A stretch of DNA of 64,000 nt from Megaustenia siamemsis (GCA_032433765.1 JAVIAB010000101.1:60627592-60691591); one strand, 5' to 3'. Counted from the stretch's first letter, positions 1 through 10,404 are shown. Notes: a model not told the origin generated them from the sequence alone. Made by a program: numbers and translations.

Positions 1-1597
1 ATAATAATGGGACAGGAGAAGACAATGGAAAGATGGACAGAATATATCAGTCAACTCTATGATGATGAAAGACCAGAATTAAACAATTCAAATGAAGACA
101 CAGGACCACCAATAATGCAGAGTGAAGTGGAGGACGCAATTCAACACATGAAAAGAGGCAAAGCGCCAGGTCCTGACAATATAACAATCGAAGAGATAAA
201 TGCATTAGGAGAGTTAGGAGTACAAGTCATAACAAAATTACTCAATGACATATATAACACTGGACACATACCCGAGGATCTACTAAAATATATCTTTGTA
301 GCCATACCGAAGAAGTCAGGCGCCACTGATTGTGAGACCATCGCATTATTAGTCTCATGAGCCATATGACTAAAATATTACTAAGAATAATCATGAGACG
401 TGTAAGGAACAAAATAAAACCAGAATTAAGTGAGGAAAAATGTGGATTTGTGGAAGGAAAGGGCACCAATAACGCAATATAAATCTTAAGGACATTGATA
501 GAAAGATCTGTATATGTGCTTTATAGACTACACGAAAGCATTTGACAAAGTAAAGCATGTGGAAATAATCAAAATGCTGGAGAAATTAAACATTGATGGC
601 AAGGATCTGCGAATCATAAAAAACATGTACTGGCAACAAACAGCAGCTATACGAATTAACAACCAAACAGGACAATTCCAATATATAAAACAAGGAGTCA
701 GACAAGGCTGTGTTCTGTCACTGGACTTGTTTTCACTTTACAGCGAATATATTATGAGATCAATAGTGGACAAAAAAAAGGAATTGAAGTCAACGGTCAC
801 AACATAAATAATTTGCGATATACGGATGACATAGTCTTAATAGCAGAGACAGAGAACGAACTACAAGAAATGATAGACATATTAATAGAAGAAAGCAACA
901 AAAAAGGTCTCAGTCTGAATAGTAAGAAAACAGAAGTAATGGTTATATCGAAGAAACAATCATCACCATCATGCAGCATACAAATAAACGAGACAAATCT
1001 AAAACAAGTGCAACGTTTCAAATACTTGGGCACAATAATTACATCCGATGGGAGATGCACCACAGAAATAAAAAGCAGAATAGCTCAGGCCAAAATAGCA
1101 TTTAAGAAAAGGAAAAATATCTTATGCAACAAATCTATGTCAATAAAAATGAGAAAGAGAGTTCATCAGTGTTATATAGAACCAATTCTGACCTATGGAA
1201 GCGAATCATGGACAGTAGACAAACAAATGAAAAGACGGCTAGAGGCCACAGAGATGGGATTTCTGAGAAGAATGTTGAAAGTTCCCTGGACAAATAAAAA
1301 GACCAATGAGGAAGTTCTCAAAGAGGCCAACACAAAAAGGGAGCTCTTAAAAAACATCAGAAAGAAGCAATCAACAGTTTTTGGGCACATCATGAGAAGA
1401 GGAAAGTTCGAATATTTGGTTACAACAGGCAAAATAAAAGGAAAGAGAGATCGCGGACGACAAAGATAGAAAATACTGGATAGCTTGGTGTCATGGCATG
1501 GAAAACAGTCAACAACAGAACTGATACGATGCACTGTAGATAGAAGATTGTGGAGGGACATGACCGCCTACGCCAACCGGCAGGGTACATGATGATG
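1..1597 (+). mobile_element. RTE-type LINE fragment (RTE-A), reverse transcriptase part
   Basis: The fragment enters from the left edge and runs to a 3' end ending CATGATGATGG, the short (TGA)n tail usual for RTE-type LINEs. It encodes reverse transcriptase in pieces: residues ERWTEYISQLYDDER and the KAPGPDN block in 7-360, then CFIDYTKAFDKVKH and GVRQGCVLS in 514-807, then RYTDDIVLIAE (the catalytic Y-x-DD) and the C-terminal YGSESWT...RRMLKV block in 813-1469. Frameshifts near 350 and 805 and a stop near 1469 disable it. Related copies lie at 13745, 16830, 57741 and elsewhere in the window. The endonuclease part lies outside the window or is missing. Clade assignment rests on motif order and tail. 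Confidence 0.85.
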
Positions 1598-2177
1598 GTC
1601 TGCAAAAATTATGCTCACAAAAACATATTCTCTATATGCAACGTGGCGTGACTGGGCACTTTACCTTTGAACATTGTGTTTTAGTGAAGAAGTGATTATC
1701 CTGTCTGACGTCACCATGAAACAAATAGATGTTATATTCATTGTTTTGAGTCGACTTTGTGTAGTGTCTAAAGTGCAGGTACTCAAGGGAGCTAACCATC
1801 GTTGTATGACGATCGTTGTCAAAGCAAGAGTAGATCATACTTATAACCACAGCTGATTTAGAGAAGAATAGATCGGTACAGCTTGAGCATTCTCTCCTCA
1901 GATGTCAGATTCGTTACATTAATGATGCGACTCATTTGGAGACACCACAGATTCCTGTCAGTACATCTGTCAGAATATATAAAGTGCAAAGGAAGAAGTA
2001 GTTTAGTGTTTTATTTCTTTACATCTGGTCACTTTTAGCTTCATCCGGGCAGGTATCATATACAGGTAGAGAAGAGATTGTGGCCCAACAACATAGCTGC
2101 TTATTTAGACTGTCTTCGTGTTCCTAGATCCCGTTTTAGGATTACCCGCACTTCGTTGCTTATTGTTTTCGTCCTCT
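1598..2177. other. No recognisable gene
   Basis: Only short ORFs up to about 60-70 codons occur here, without recognisable motifs. I see no repeat shared with the rest of the window until the retroposon at 2188. Confidence 0.5.
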
Positions 2178-2187
2178 ATTTGAAAAC

Positions 2188-2564
2188 AGAGGCGAACGCG
2201 CGCCTCCCAACACCAGAGCTGGAAGTTGTCAGCGACCCACAGCTGATGGCTTGCCCCAGGATCGGTGAACCAAAACCATCCAGACCCTGATCCACCTCTC
2301 CGTGGTGCCTCCATTAACAGACTAAACTGTCTAGTCTGGCCAAGCGTGCAGGGATCGAAGAGGGAAGACAACCGGGTACTCAAAAATGTCGTGCTGAAGT
2401 TGGATGTGTTGGGCCGAAAGACGCAAATATAACAGTTATACTGCAAACCACAACACAACGCAGACACGTCCACTTAACGTCCTTTTAAGGACAGATGACG
2501 AAGAGGAATTCTACAGTCAACGAATAGTCTAGAATACTTTAGTCATCGGGCGAAAGCAAGCAGC
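2188..2564 (+). mobile_element. 380-bp short retroposon, copy 1
   Basis: This block of about 377 bp is closely similar to 32893-33276 and is flanked by exact 10-bp direct repeats ATTTGAAAAC (2178-2187 and 2565-2574), a target-site duplication. It starts with a GC-rich hairpin-like AGGCGAACGCGCGCCTCC and ends near TCATCGGGCGAAAGCAAGC. The minus strand is open for about 122 codons (2105-2473). The two copies differ mostly at amino-acid-changing sites and shift frame near the end, so I do not treat the ORF as functional. Orientation is a guess from the variable right end. No clear tRNA head is visible. Confidence 0.8.
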
Positions 2565-2881
2565 ATTTGAAAACGTTCCTTTGTTTATCTCGCAGCTGTT
2601 TACTGAACGCTCACAGCGGTCTTCTCTTTCTCTACCTTATTTTGTAATGCGACAGCTGTGGTAGCGCATTCTAGTAAGATAAGCTAAAACAATAATTTAT
2701 TAACATGTAAACAGAACATCCCAGCGTATCAACAAAACACGTGTACAACGGTTCGTTCAATAAAATGTTTCTCTGGCTCCAGTTACTTGTAAACATACAT
2801 TAATGTGTCTTATATTTTCAAACAACTTCTACCTGCACAATCTTTTCCACAAATCATGTTAAAAAAACTAATTAAATTTAG

Positions 2882-2917
2882 GCACTGTTCTTCTTTATAA
2901 ATAATAATGTATTAACT
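2882..2917 (+). CDS. Weak candidate micro-exon, phase 0 (36 nt)
   Basis: The block is preceded by CTAATTAAATTTAG and followed by the good donor GTGAGTGC. Phase 0 reads ALFFFINNNVLT without a stop. The acceptor has a poor pyrimidine tract and the peptide is low in complexity, so this may be chance. It has the same length class and phase as the stronger exons further right. Confidence 0.25.
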
Positions 2918-3190
2918 GTGAGTGCTACACTAGCATGTGCTACAGTCTAGAAAGTTGTTGGTCTTCTGATGAAACAGGATATTTATCTTCTTCTATTTCT
3001 AATGGACACAGCTACATCTCTAGTGTAGTCTCTGAAAATGAGATCCAGAATCTCGAAAAATGACTCGGCCTGGTCTGGTATCAACCACATCACCAATGAA
3101 ATGACGTGTTAGTCATTGACAAGCATTACTGCTAGTATACAAATACAGTGATGTAACAACATTTTCATTAAAATATAAAAAGCCTTTCAG

Positions 3191-3220
3191 AGAACATACT
3201 CGCAAACAAATCTATTGAGG
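3191..3220 (+). CDS. Weak candidate micro-exon, phase 0 (30 nt)
   Basis: A short acceptor AAAAAGCCTTTCAG precedes a 30-nt block that reads RTYSQTNLLR in phase 0, followed by the donor GTGAGG. It lies just left of SINE-1. Both splice signals are moderate, so chance occurrence is plausible. Confidence 0.3.
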
Positions 3221-3282
3221 GTGAGGTAGGGTGGGTGTAGATTGACAATGAAACCTTCACTCTCCAGCTGGAACATCGTCTT

Positions 3283-3602
3283 AAAAGGTCAAGGTCAAGT
3301 ACGAGATTTGAATCGGCGACTTTTCACTTATACGTGCTCGGTCGCATATCCAGAACTGTTCGGAAACTTCTGGATAGTGTCGCTTCAAGCCTTGAAACCC
3401 ACTATGCGAGGCGACATTCCTCACCTTCCCAGAGTACTTTACTGGTACCCATTTCTGCAAGCGGCTGGGTCGATCGCGGGCTTATTTTCTATTTTCCAAC
3501 TACGAGTACAACTCACACTCACAGGGGATACGAACACGTGTTTTCCTAACGTCGGTAGCTCCGTCTAGTGGGTTTCACAAATAGGCTACCTAGGCCCCCA
3601 AC
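3283..3602 (-). mobile_element. tRNA-derived SINE (SINE-1), copy 1
   Basis: On the minus strand the right end is a tRNA-like head beginning GGGGGCCTAGGTAGCC, with a degraded B-box region. The body matches the copies at 16795-18094 and 29373-29699. The left end carries the repeat-like AAGGTCAAGGTCAAGTACGAG tail. This copy is more diverged than the other two. Confidence 0.75.
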
Positions 3603-3736
3603 ATTGCTTTAACCTCCTGACATCAACATCCTGCCGAATTCAAGTTGAATAATTTCAAATTTTTAACCTTTAAAAGAAATTATCATTTTAAATATGTCTA
3701 ATAAATACACTATCACAAAAAAAAAAAAAAAAAACT

Positions 3737-3890
3737 TCACGAAAGAAATGGAAAGACTAATAAAAGTGCTATTGAATTATTTTCGGGTCATCATCATTGC
3801 AATCTGAACATGTCCATAGGTGCTCAGATCCCCTCCTCAGCAATTCCCGCAGTGTCCAACGAATGATGACTTCAGCTGTGTGTTATTATA
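3737..3890 (-). mobile_element. I/Nimbus-like LINE 3' tail, left part (split by a transposon)
   Basis: The segment matches the 3' end of the LINE at 27440-27566 (shared GGTCATCATCATTGCA, GTGCTCAGAT and CCGCAGTGTCCA). It breaks off at TA (3889-3890), where the Sailor-like element begins, and resumes at 6241. A 19-base A run precedes it at about 3717-3735. Confidence 0.7.
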
Positions 3891-4515
3891 GTTCGATCAG
3901 AAATTCGTTCCCGCAGAGTTTATTAATTGTCTCGGAAACTGATGAATGTATGTAATTCTTTTCGTGAAATCATATTTTTTCACCAACGTTCAGTGTTATT
4001 TTTTGCCCTACTGCCATGCATTTAGGAAAGATTTTTGCTTATTTGAGGTATATAAAAATACGATTTTCTTGCTTGTCCTAAATTTTAGGATTTTACAATA
4101 CCCACATTTGTATAATCAACTCACCAATTAAAATGACAAATTTCACGTGCTTACCACACAATCTTAGAACCGTTTCACACTCTTAACTTGTACGACGCGC
4201 GCCACTTTGAGGTTCTTTATGGTAATTTCATTTCCGGTTTCTTGTTAAATTGGTCCAGAGGAGTATTTGGACAAAATATTTACTATTAATAAATATTCCT
4301 GTATGTGTGATAATTTGTAAGCTGTTGTGAAGTGACTACTTGATTTTTAAAACCATGAAGAGTTTAATGTGTAAATTCATGACTATGAGCACGGTAACTG
4401 TGCTATTGTACATGCACTTTTGCAAGGAATCTAAATGTAGATTAGTGATCGATATATTACGATATAAAATACAAAATAGAAAACAGAACACGGGCAGGTC
4501 TAAATATATGTAGAA

Positions 4516-5700
4516 AGTCTTTCAGTCGATGGAAAGGTTTGAATTTCTGATTCTACAGAGGCGACAGTCAGGCAAGGAAGAAAAATGTATGTTGATGATT
4601 TTGACAATGATGTTATTAGACGTGAAATTTTGAAAATGTTTGAATCAAATCAACTTGTTACACTGCGCAAACTTAAAGTTTGACTGTAATTAGAATGTGA
4701 TATTGAAATCCCAAAAACGAGACTTTGGAAGATCGTAAGAGGCGTTGGTTTCACTTGTCACAAATCTGCTAGTGGTAGAAATATTGTTTGTGAAAAACCA
4801 CACCTGATAGCTGCCCGAAGCAAATACCTGAGGCAGATCAGTGAGCGACGAATGGAAGGCTACGATATAGTATATTTGGATGAAACGTGGGGCAATGCTC
4901 ATCATACATATGAGAAAGAATGACAATCAGTTGACAGAGAAAATAAAAGAATCATTTCCAGCAGCAAAGGACAACGCATCATATTGGTACATGCTGGCAG
5001 TAGAGAGAATGGTCTTGTTAATGACACACAACACATTATATTGTTACATGCTGGCAGTAGAGAGAACGGTCTTGTTAATGACATACAACTTATTTTTCAA
5101 CCAAAGTCTACAGACAATAGGGACTACCACACTGAAATGAATGGACGCATTTTCAGAGACAGGATAGAGAACACTGGACTACTCATTCTGGATAGACCTT
5201 CATGCCCTGTAATGGATAATGCATTCTATCATAATGCGGTAGCACTGGAGGACACAGTTCCTAATTCGCCATGAACAAAAGATCAAATCATCACATGGCT
5301 TAGAAAAGAAAATGTTTCCTTTCAAAACACCAAGTTAAAACCAGAGTTGTTGCAACTTGTTAGACAAACTAAGAAGACAAAGTTATATCAAATTGATAAA
5401 ATAATTACAAAGTATAGCCACACATCTCTTCACATCCCACCTTATCATTCACACCTCAACCCAATAGACATTGTGTGGGCTAAAGTCAAAGGGAAAGTTG
5501 CTGCGCAGAACACAACGTTTAAAATGTGTGATGTTAAAGAATTGACGCGTGATGCCCTCTCAACCATAAACATTGAATGCCGGAGAAAATGTGACGACCA
5601 TATGCTCAGAGAAGAGGAACAGTACTGGCAAAGAGATGGATTGCAGTTTGTCCAACCGATAACAATTGTTAACCTCTTGGAGACTTCTGATTCGGAATGA
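4516..5700 (+). pseudogene. Transposase, Sailor-like (wide DDE/D spacing), broken
   Basis: This would be the DDE/D transposase that cuts and pastes the surrounding element. The first aspartate is in YLDETW (near 4875), the second in VMDNAFYHN (near 5213) and the third in HLNPIDIVWA (near 5468). About 83 residues separate the last two, far more than the 34-41 of usual Tc1/mariner proteins. Stops interrupt it near 4681-4695, 4921 and 5272. A 57-bp in-frame tandem duplication (unit starts near 4988 and 5045) adds a second copy of HAGSRENGLVND. The copy at 15353-16561 gives the intact layout for comparison. It is a pseudogene. Confidence 0.8.
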
Positions 5701-5721
5701 CATATGTATGACATGTGCACA

Positions 5722-5900
5722 ATTTTGTTGATGTCACTCTTACTATTTGTTGACTATGTGTGTTTGATGTTCTGGTTGTTCCATATATTTTGTTGATGGC
5801 ACTCTTACTATTTGTTGACTATGTGTGTTTGATGTTCTGGTTGTTCCATATATTTTGTTGATGACACGCCTGCTATTTGGCGACTATGTGTATGTGATAC
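5722..5900 (+). repeat. Tandem repeat of about 70 bp inside the Sailor-like element
   Basis: The phrase containing TTGTTGACTATGTGTGTTTG and GATGTTCTGGTTGTTCCATA occurs twice in full and a third time in degraded form. It lies downstream of the transposase stop. Confidence 0.85.
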
Positions 5901-6240
5901 TTTAGTCAAAGTTACCTATCTCTATGACGAAGATATAAAATCAAATGAAAAAAAAAACACTATTCAATGTAATATGGATACGCCATTCGCTTGCATTGTT
6001 AGAAAATTAATATAATTTACAGTAAAATCTAATTTTTAAAGCACGATGTTTCATATGTTACTAAATTTATATAACAAAAAACGATTTGTGCAAAAGTCAG
6101 ACCTCCTGTGTACTTACATGTTATAAAATGTGAAGGTCGGTGAAAAAAATAAGATTTCATGGAAAAGAATTACAGGGATTCATCAGTTTCTGAGATAATT
6201 GATCAACTCTGTGGGCACGAATTTGTGAACGAACAATCTA

Positions 6241-6335
6241 AGTTAACTTACACGTCCACTAAGTTTCTCGTTTCTGGCTGTGCCCATCTTAACTCCCATC
6301 TCCGTTATCCGAATGAGTTATGTTAGAGTATTATG
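6241..6335 (-). mobile_element. I/Nimbus-like LINE 3' tail, right part
   Basis: This continues the segment at 3737-3890. Shared phrases with 27567-27650 include CACTAAGTTTCTC and TTTCTGGCTGTGCCCA. Removing the Sailor-like element and one TA rejoins the tail. Confidence 0.7.
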
Positions 6336-6655
6336 ATGTGGCATTACCAGGCTTTAAAGAAAATTACATACACAGCCTGACACATGCATATGGAAAGTAG
6401 GCCACCAGGCAGCGACACTGTACTCTGTCTCTTGGAATGATGTCGCATGTTTATGTATGTTCACAAGTCTATCTTTTGATGCTATCAATCCACTTTACTT
6501 TTTTAGTAAAACTAAGTTTTTTATTTAGTTCCTCTGCCACGTCTAACTTGTTCTTTTCGCTTCACGATGACTTTAAGTATTGTATTGTGTCTTTTCACAT
6601 ATGCGAAAACATTGTACTTCTCATTTTTCGAATTGTGTTAAATAGTGCTTATCAA
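6336..6655. other. No recognisable gene
   Basis: T-rich sequence with one short open frame and no motif, ending at a CT microsatellite. Confidence 0.5.
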
Positions 6656-6659
6656 TCTC

Positions 6660-6694
<35 letters not shown>

Positions 6695-6705
6695 TTCTCT
6701 ACCAT
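6656..6705 (+). repeat. (CT)n-rich microsatellite
   Basis: About 50 bases of CTCTCTTT-type repeats. Confidence 0.9.
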
Positions 6706-6759
6706 ATACGCATATGTTTAATTACTTCAAAAACTAAATTATGTATATTTTTTGTTTAG

Positions 6760-6789
6760 ATTAACCAGTGTCATTATGTATTCCATCTA
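6760..6789 (+). CDS. Candidate micro-exon, phase 0 (30 nt)
   Basis: The acceptor is the T-rich run ending TTTTTTGTTTAG, with a branch-like CTAAAT about 25 bases upstream. The donor is GTGAGTAT. Phase 0 reads INQCHYVFHL; one alternative frame has an immediate stop. A second AG after INQ would give a 21-nt version, also in phase 0. Confidence 0.5.
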
Positions 6790-6899
6790 GTGAGTATTAT
6801 GGTCGAGAATTAAGTTAAATAATTTACCAGACTATAATAACTTAATTATTAATTATGTGAGCTATGATTCATTGCTTATTCAATGCTGCATCAACCAGT

Positions 6900-7155
6900 A
6901 ATAAAAGTAAAGTACCCCCGTCACGCTAAGTGGCGTATAGGGAATATGGTGTTAGTGACCATAAATTTTACAGACCTTCGGCACATGTTTTTTGGGGTAA
7001 TGTGGTCGGTATTACGCCCGTACCGCTTTACTTTCAAAGAAAAAAATCCGGTACCCATTTTAGGCTTTGTGAACCGGAGCCGTCGATTGGGATCGAACCC
7101 TACCTCTTGTCCTTTGTAGTCCAGTTCACTAACCACTGAGCTATCGCGGTTCCCT
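6900..7155 (-). mobile_element. tRNA-derived SINE (SINE-2), monomer with 13-bp TSD
   Basis: On the minus strand the head reads GCGATAGCTCAGTGGTTAG (A box), followed by GGTTCGATCCC (B box), as in a tRNA. The body then reaches a tail related to AAGTAAAGTA. It is flanked by exact repeats TGCATCAACCAGT at 6887-6899 and 7156-7168. It also matches 8570-8827, 10045-10306 and 39757-40013. Confidence 0.9.
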
Positions 7156-7168
7156 TGCATCAACCAGT

Positions 7169-7492
7169 GTTAGTGGCTTATTATTTCTACAGGTGGGTCA
7201 ATAGAGATCATATTTAAGAAAAGCAATAACAATCATTTTGATGAGAAGATGACCAGCTGAAATAAATAGAGATTCACGTACTACATGTTAGTCAGGCAAT
7301 CATGACACTGGTTAATTTAAAATGCAGTATAGAAGCATAAACGAGTCATACAACAACCGTATTTCCAAATATAACAATCTAAGGGGTTTATTTGTTGATA
7401 TACAAGGAAACACTGTGTAAATGAATAGTCACTCTCTTCAAATTACTCAAACAAGAAGGCAATTCCTCGGGTTTTTTTTTTGCCCTGTGCAG
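7169..7492. other. No recognisable gene
   Basis: Nothing recognised apart from the pyrimidine-rich approach to the candidate exon at 7493. Confidence 0.4.
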
Positions 7493-7510
7493 AACGCTGC
7501 ATTCATCACA
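7493..7510 (+). CDS. Candidate micro-exon, phase 0 (18 nt)
   Basis: A very strong acceptor tract (a run of ten T then GCCCTGTGCAG) precedes a block reading NAAFIT in phase 0. The donor GTACGT is only fair. The length is at the lower end of the series, so the call depends mainly on the acceptor. Confidence 0.35.
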
Positions 7511-7689
7511 GTACGTCTGAACAAATGTATGGTCAATGTTAATATGCCTTTAATTTCTCTTGCTTATTATGCAACGTATCCTAAGGAGTGATTTCTCTAG
7601 TGCACATGTTGCTATCGGAACATATATGCCCTCCTTAGGTTAGGTTTTACTGTCTTGTGGTTATTGTGCCATATCTTCTTCATAACATT

Positions 7690-7857
7690 TAACTGTTATG
7701 TTAACGTGTTGAAGCCATGCCTCGCTGCTGAGACCAGGACTGGTTGCCGCATAGAGATACCAGAAATAAGAAAGCCATATGGTGCAGCCGGGATTTGAAC
7801 TCACAACTTCTCTGTCTCGAGACCGCCGTCTTGCCTGGCGCCCAACCAGTCCCACAA
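7690..7857 (-). mobile_element. tRNA-derived SINE (SINE-5), copy 1
   Basis: The minus-strand head begins GGGACTGGTTGGGCGCCAGG (A-box region) with the B box GAGTTCAAATCCCGG. It shares GCCTCGCTGCTGAGACCAG and TGGTGCAGCCG with 63455-63592. I did not find a clear target duplication. Confidence 0.75.
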
Positions 7858-8431
7858 ACGACATCTAAAGCACTTTGAGATCAGGAGTAAATATAGATAG
7901 AAATTAAACAGTTATAAATCATCTTAGATGAGTCATGTGAAAGACATTATTAAACGTAAAAATAGGAGGACGCGTTGTTATGACAACGTGTTTAATTAGA
8001 AACATGTTAGAGACTGGAGAAAAGCTTGTGTCCATCACGACACAATGACGTTTCGTTATCAGCGAGACAGTAGCATACATATCTGGATGGTCTACAGTCT
8101 CAGGACCATGTTGCAGCCTCCAGTGGCAGTCACGATTGTGTGTGAACATTATTGTCACTCGCTCTCATCGATCTCTCAGATTACACACACTTTTGAGACG
8201 TTTCTATTCACCCACATTTAGCAAACCATATTTCTATATTATTTATTATTTTTATCCTCTTTTCCCTTAAATGAATTTCTCTATTAAATGAGAAGTTCGA
8301 AATTATGTCTTTAATTTTCATGAAAACTTGTCGCGCAAACATTTGAACGAATCATAGAAGAGCTAATTATCTCAATGGTCTATTTGAACGTCTATAAACC
8401 TGAATTAATATTGTACTTATTTTTGCTTTAG
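7858..8431. other. No recognisable gene
   Basis: Short frames only. The right end becomes pyrimidine-rich before the candidate exon at 8432. Confidence 0.4.
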
Positions 8432-8455
8432 TTGAATTATGAGAACCATAAGATC
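8432..8455 (+). CDS. Weak candidate micro-exon, phase 0 (24 nt)
   Basis: A good acceptor TTATTTTTGCTTTAG precedes a block reading LNYENHKI. The possible donor is GTTAAA now, or GTTAAGC in the sequence before the adjacent SINE inserted. The 13-bp target duplication of that SINE (8448-8460) covers the exon end and the donor. Confidence 0.25.
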
Positions 8456-8460
8456 GTTAA

Positions 8461-8827
8461 ATGGGTGTCCGGTTAGCGCAATCGATAGGCGGTTGGCTTA
8501 CCACGGCAACAGCCGGGGTTCGTACCCTGGCGAGGACACCTGGGTTTTACTAATTCCCTAAAAATTAGTAGGAGCCGCGATAGCTCAGTGGTTAGTGAAC
8601 TGGACTACTACGGACAAGGGGTAGGGTTCGATCCCAACCGACGGCTCCGGGTTCACCCAGCCTTAAATGGGTACCGGATTTTTTCTGGGAAAGTAAAAGC
8701 AGCACGGGCGTAATACCGACCACATTACCCCAAAAATCATGTGCTGAAGGTCTGTAAAATATAGGGTCACTAACACCATATTTCCCTATACGCCACTCGG
8801 CGTGACGGGGGGTACTTTACTTTACTT
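8461..8827 (+). mobile_element. Dimeric SINE: tRNA-like unit joined to SINE-2, 13-bp TSD
   Basis: The first 80 bases form a tRNA-like unit: matching ends GTGTCC and GGACAC, the A-box-like TTAGCGCAATCGATAGG and the B-box GGGGTTCGTACCC. An AT-rich linker containing AATTCCCTAAAAATTAGTA follows, then a full SINE-2 (GGAGCCGCGATAGCTCAGTG, GGTTCGATCCC) ending in TTTACTTTACTT. One exact duplication, ATAAGATCGTTAA (8448-8460, 8828-8840), flanks the whole unit, so both parts moved together. The implied anticodon of the first unit looks abnormal, so I do not call a functional tRNA. Confidence 0.85.
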
Positions 8828-8840
8828 ATAAGATCGTTAA

Positions 8841-9777
8841 GCAAGTCGGCTTTAGAAAATGGAAACAAATTTTAGATTTAATTTAATTTTTGTGTGTGCA
8901 TGATCCAGATAGATAATACTGGTTCTGTTCTTTCTATTTTGTTGCACTTTTTGACTTAATAATATAATACTTAATTGTAAGAAATGATTTAAATCACACG
9001 TGATTGAATTGTACGTTAAATCTCGTTACCACGCCAAGTGATAACAATCATTATCAGGAGTGAAAACATTTAGAGAAATTAGAGTAGTAGACTCCAGTCA
9101 GTCTTAGTTGACTATGGAGTTTACCGTCCCAAGGAAATGCTATTTTTTTCTTGTAATTCGTCGTGTATTATATTTATCTACGAATCTATTCGATTCTTGC
9201 CTGGGTTGGAGCTTCAGTGTGTATTACTAACGATTACAGTCGACAGCTATTTCTTCCCAGACTGCAGGGTTTACGTTCAGAGTCTTCATGTCACGTATAC
9301 ACACTTCTATGAAACGGAGTTCTGCCTCCCCCCCCCCCCCCCGGTACTTAGATCTTCTAGTTGTCCATAGATTATATAATTTGTATGTGGCCATCTTTCA
9401 TACGGTGTACATGGCCAAGCCAGCGTAATCTAGGTTGTTTGAGCAGCGTGTTCGGGAGGCCTGTGTGAGTGAGGACCTGCACGTTTGTTAATGTTGTCCT
9501 TCTAAGTGATATAAAAACTACGTCGCTGGCATGGCATATGGAATGTATTTAGCCTTCTCTCATGCTTCGCTGCTATATAAAGGTATACTGATGATGAAAG
9601 AATAAGGAAGCAATTTACCATGTCCAGTTACATTTAACGATATTTTCAAACAGTTTATATAAATGACACTGGGTCAATGCAAGTGGCATTGTTTAGTTGA
9701 AGAATGCGTACGCTATGCAAATGTGTCCAGATTAATGTTATCTATAATACAAATCATAACTTTTTTTAAAATTTCAG
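8841..9777. other. No recognisable gene; contains a poly-C run
   Basis: No motif found. A run of about 16 C lies near 9336-9352. A possible 36-nt block at 8864-8899 has only a weak GTGTGT donor and is not called. Confidence 0.4.
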
Positions 9778-9798
9778 ATACGTTTTTATTCACTCCAA
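9778..9798 (+). CDS. Candidate micro-exon, phase 0 (21 nt)
   Basis: The acceptor is a T run then AAAATTTCAG and the donor is GTAAGC. Phase 0 reads IRFYSLQ; the other frames are also open, so phase comes only from the agreement with the other exons. Confidence 0.45.
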
Positions 9799-10044
9799 GT
9801 AAGCATCATCATTTAACTACTGCGGATGTAAACGAAACAATAAGAATTCGCTTCTCATCAAAAACATTCCATTTACTGGTTTAATAATAGTAATGTTTGT
9901 GTCATATATTCCCAATAACATGCAAAAGATAACAGTTGAGATGAAAGTGATAACAGATGGGAATTAAAATGACATAACCAAACTGACAAACAACACCTAC
10001 ATCGGCAGTATTGTCCTGTGAGATGAAGTCACAGACTGTGAGGC

Positions 10045-10306
10045 ACCGTCAAATAAAAAAAAAAGTAAAGAGGCTCGTCACGCTATGTTCGTAAAGGGAG
10101 TATGGTGTTAGTGAGCATTTTTGTTATAGACCTTCGGCACAAGATTGTTGTAGTCGGTTTACGCCCGTGTCGTTTCACTTTCCAATTTAAAAAAATCCGG
10201 TACCCATTTAAGGCTGTGTAAACCTGAAAGCCGTCAATCGGGATCGAGCCCGACCTCTTGTACTTATTAGTCCAGCTCACTAACCACTGAGCTATCGGGG
10301 CTCTCA
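10045..10306 (-). mobile_element. tRNA-derived SINE (SINE-2), diverged copy
   Basis: The minus-strand head has GATAGCTCAGTGGTTAGTGA and a B-box-like GGGCTCGATCCC. It is flanked by GTGAGGC at 10038-10044 and 10307-10313, a possible short target duplication. Confidence 0.8.
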
Positions 10307-10404
10307 GTGAGGCGCTGCATATTCAGCTTAATGACGTCACGTGTTTGCAATGTTGCGGATTATTATGAGAGCCGAATCAGAATTAAACCGGAAAATTCTT
10401 CTCT

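Larger units (their letters stand above)
3891..6238 (+). mobile_element. Sailor-like IS630/Tc1/mariner transposon, complete but dead
   Basis: The element has imperfect terminal inverted repeats of about 100 bp (3900-4005 against 6130-6230, for example AATTCGTTCCCGCAGAG against the complement of CTCTGTGGGCACGAATT). It sits between TA dinucleotides (3889-3890 and 6239-6240), the target duplication of this superfamily. The host sequence on the two sides rejoins as one LINE tail. Inside is a degraded transposase (4516-5700). A directly repeated unit of about 70 bp lies between the transposase and the right repeat (5722-5900). Family name is inferred from the wide spacing between the second and third catalytic residues. 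Confidence 0.8.

Noticed and set aside
8461..8540. tRNA gene
   Set aside because: The cloverleaf has mismatches and the implied anticodon is abnormal. The unit sits inside a mobile element with a target duplication, so it is a SINE head.
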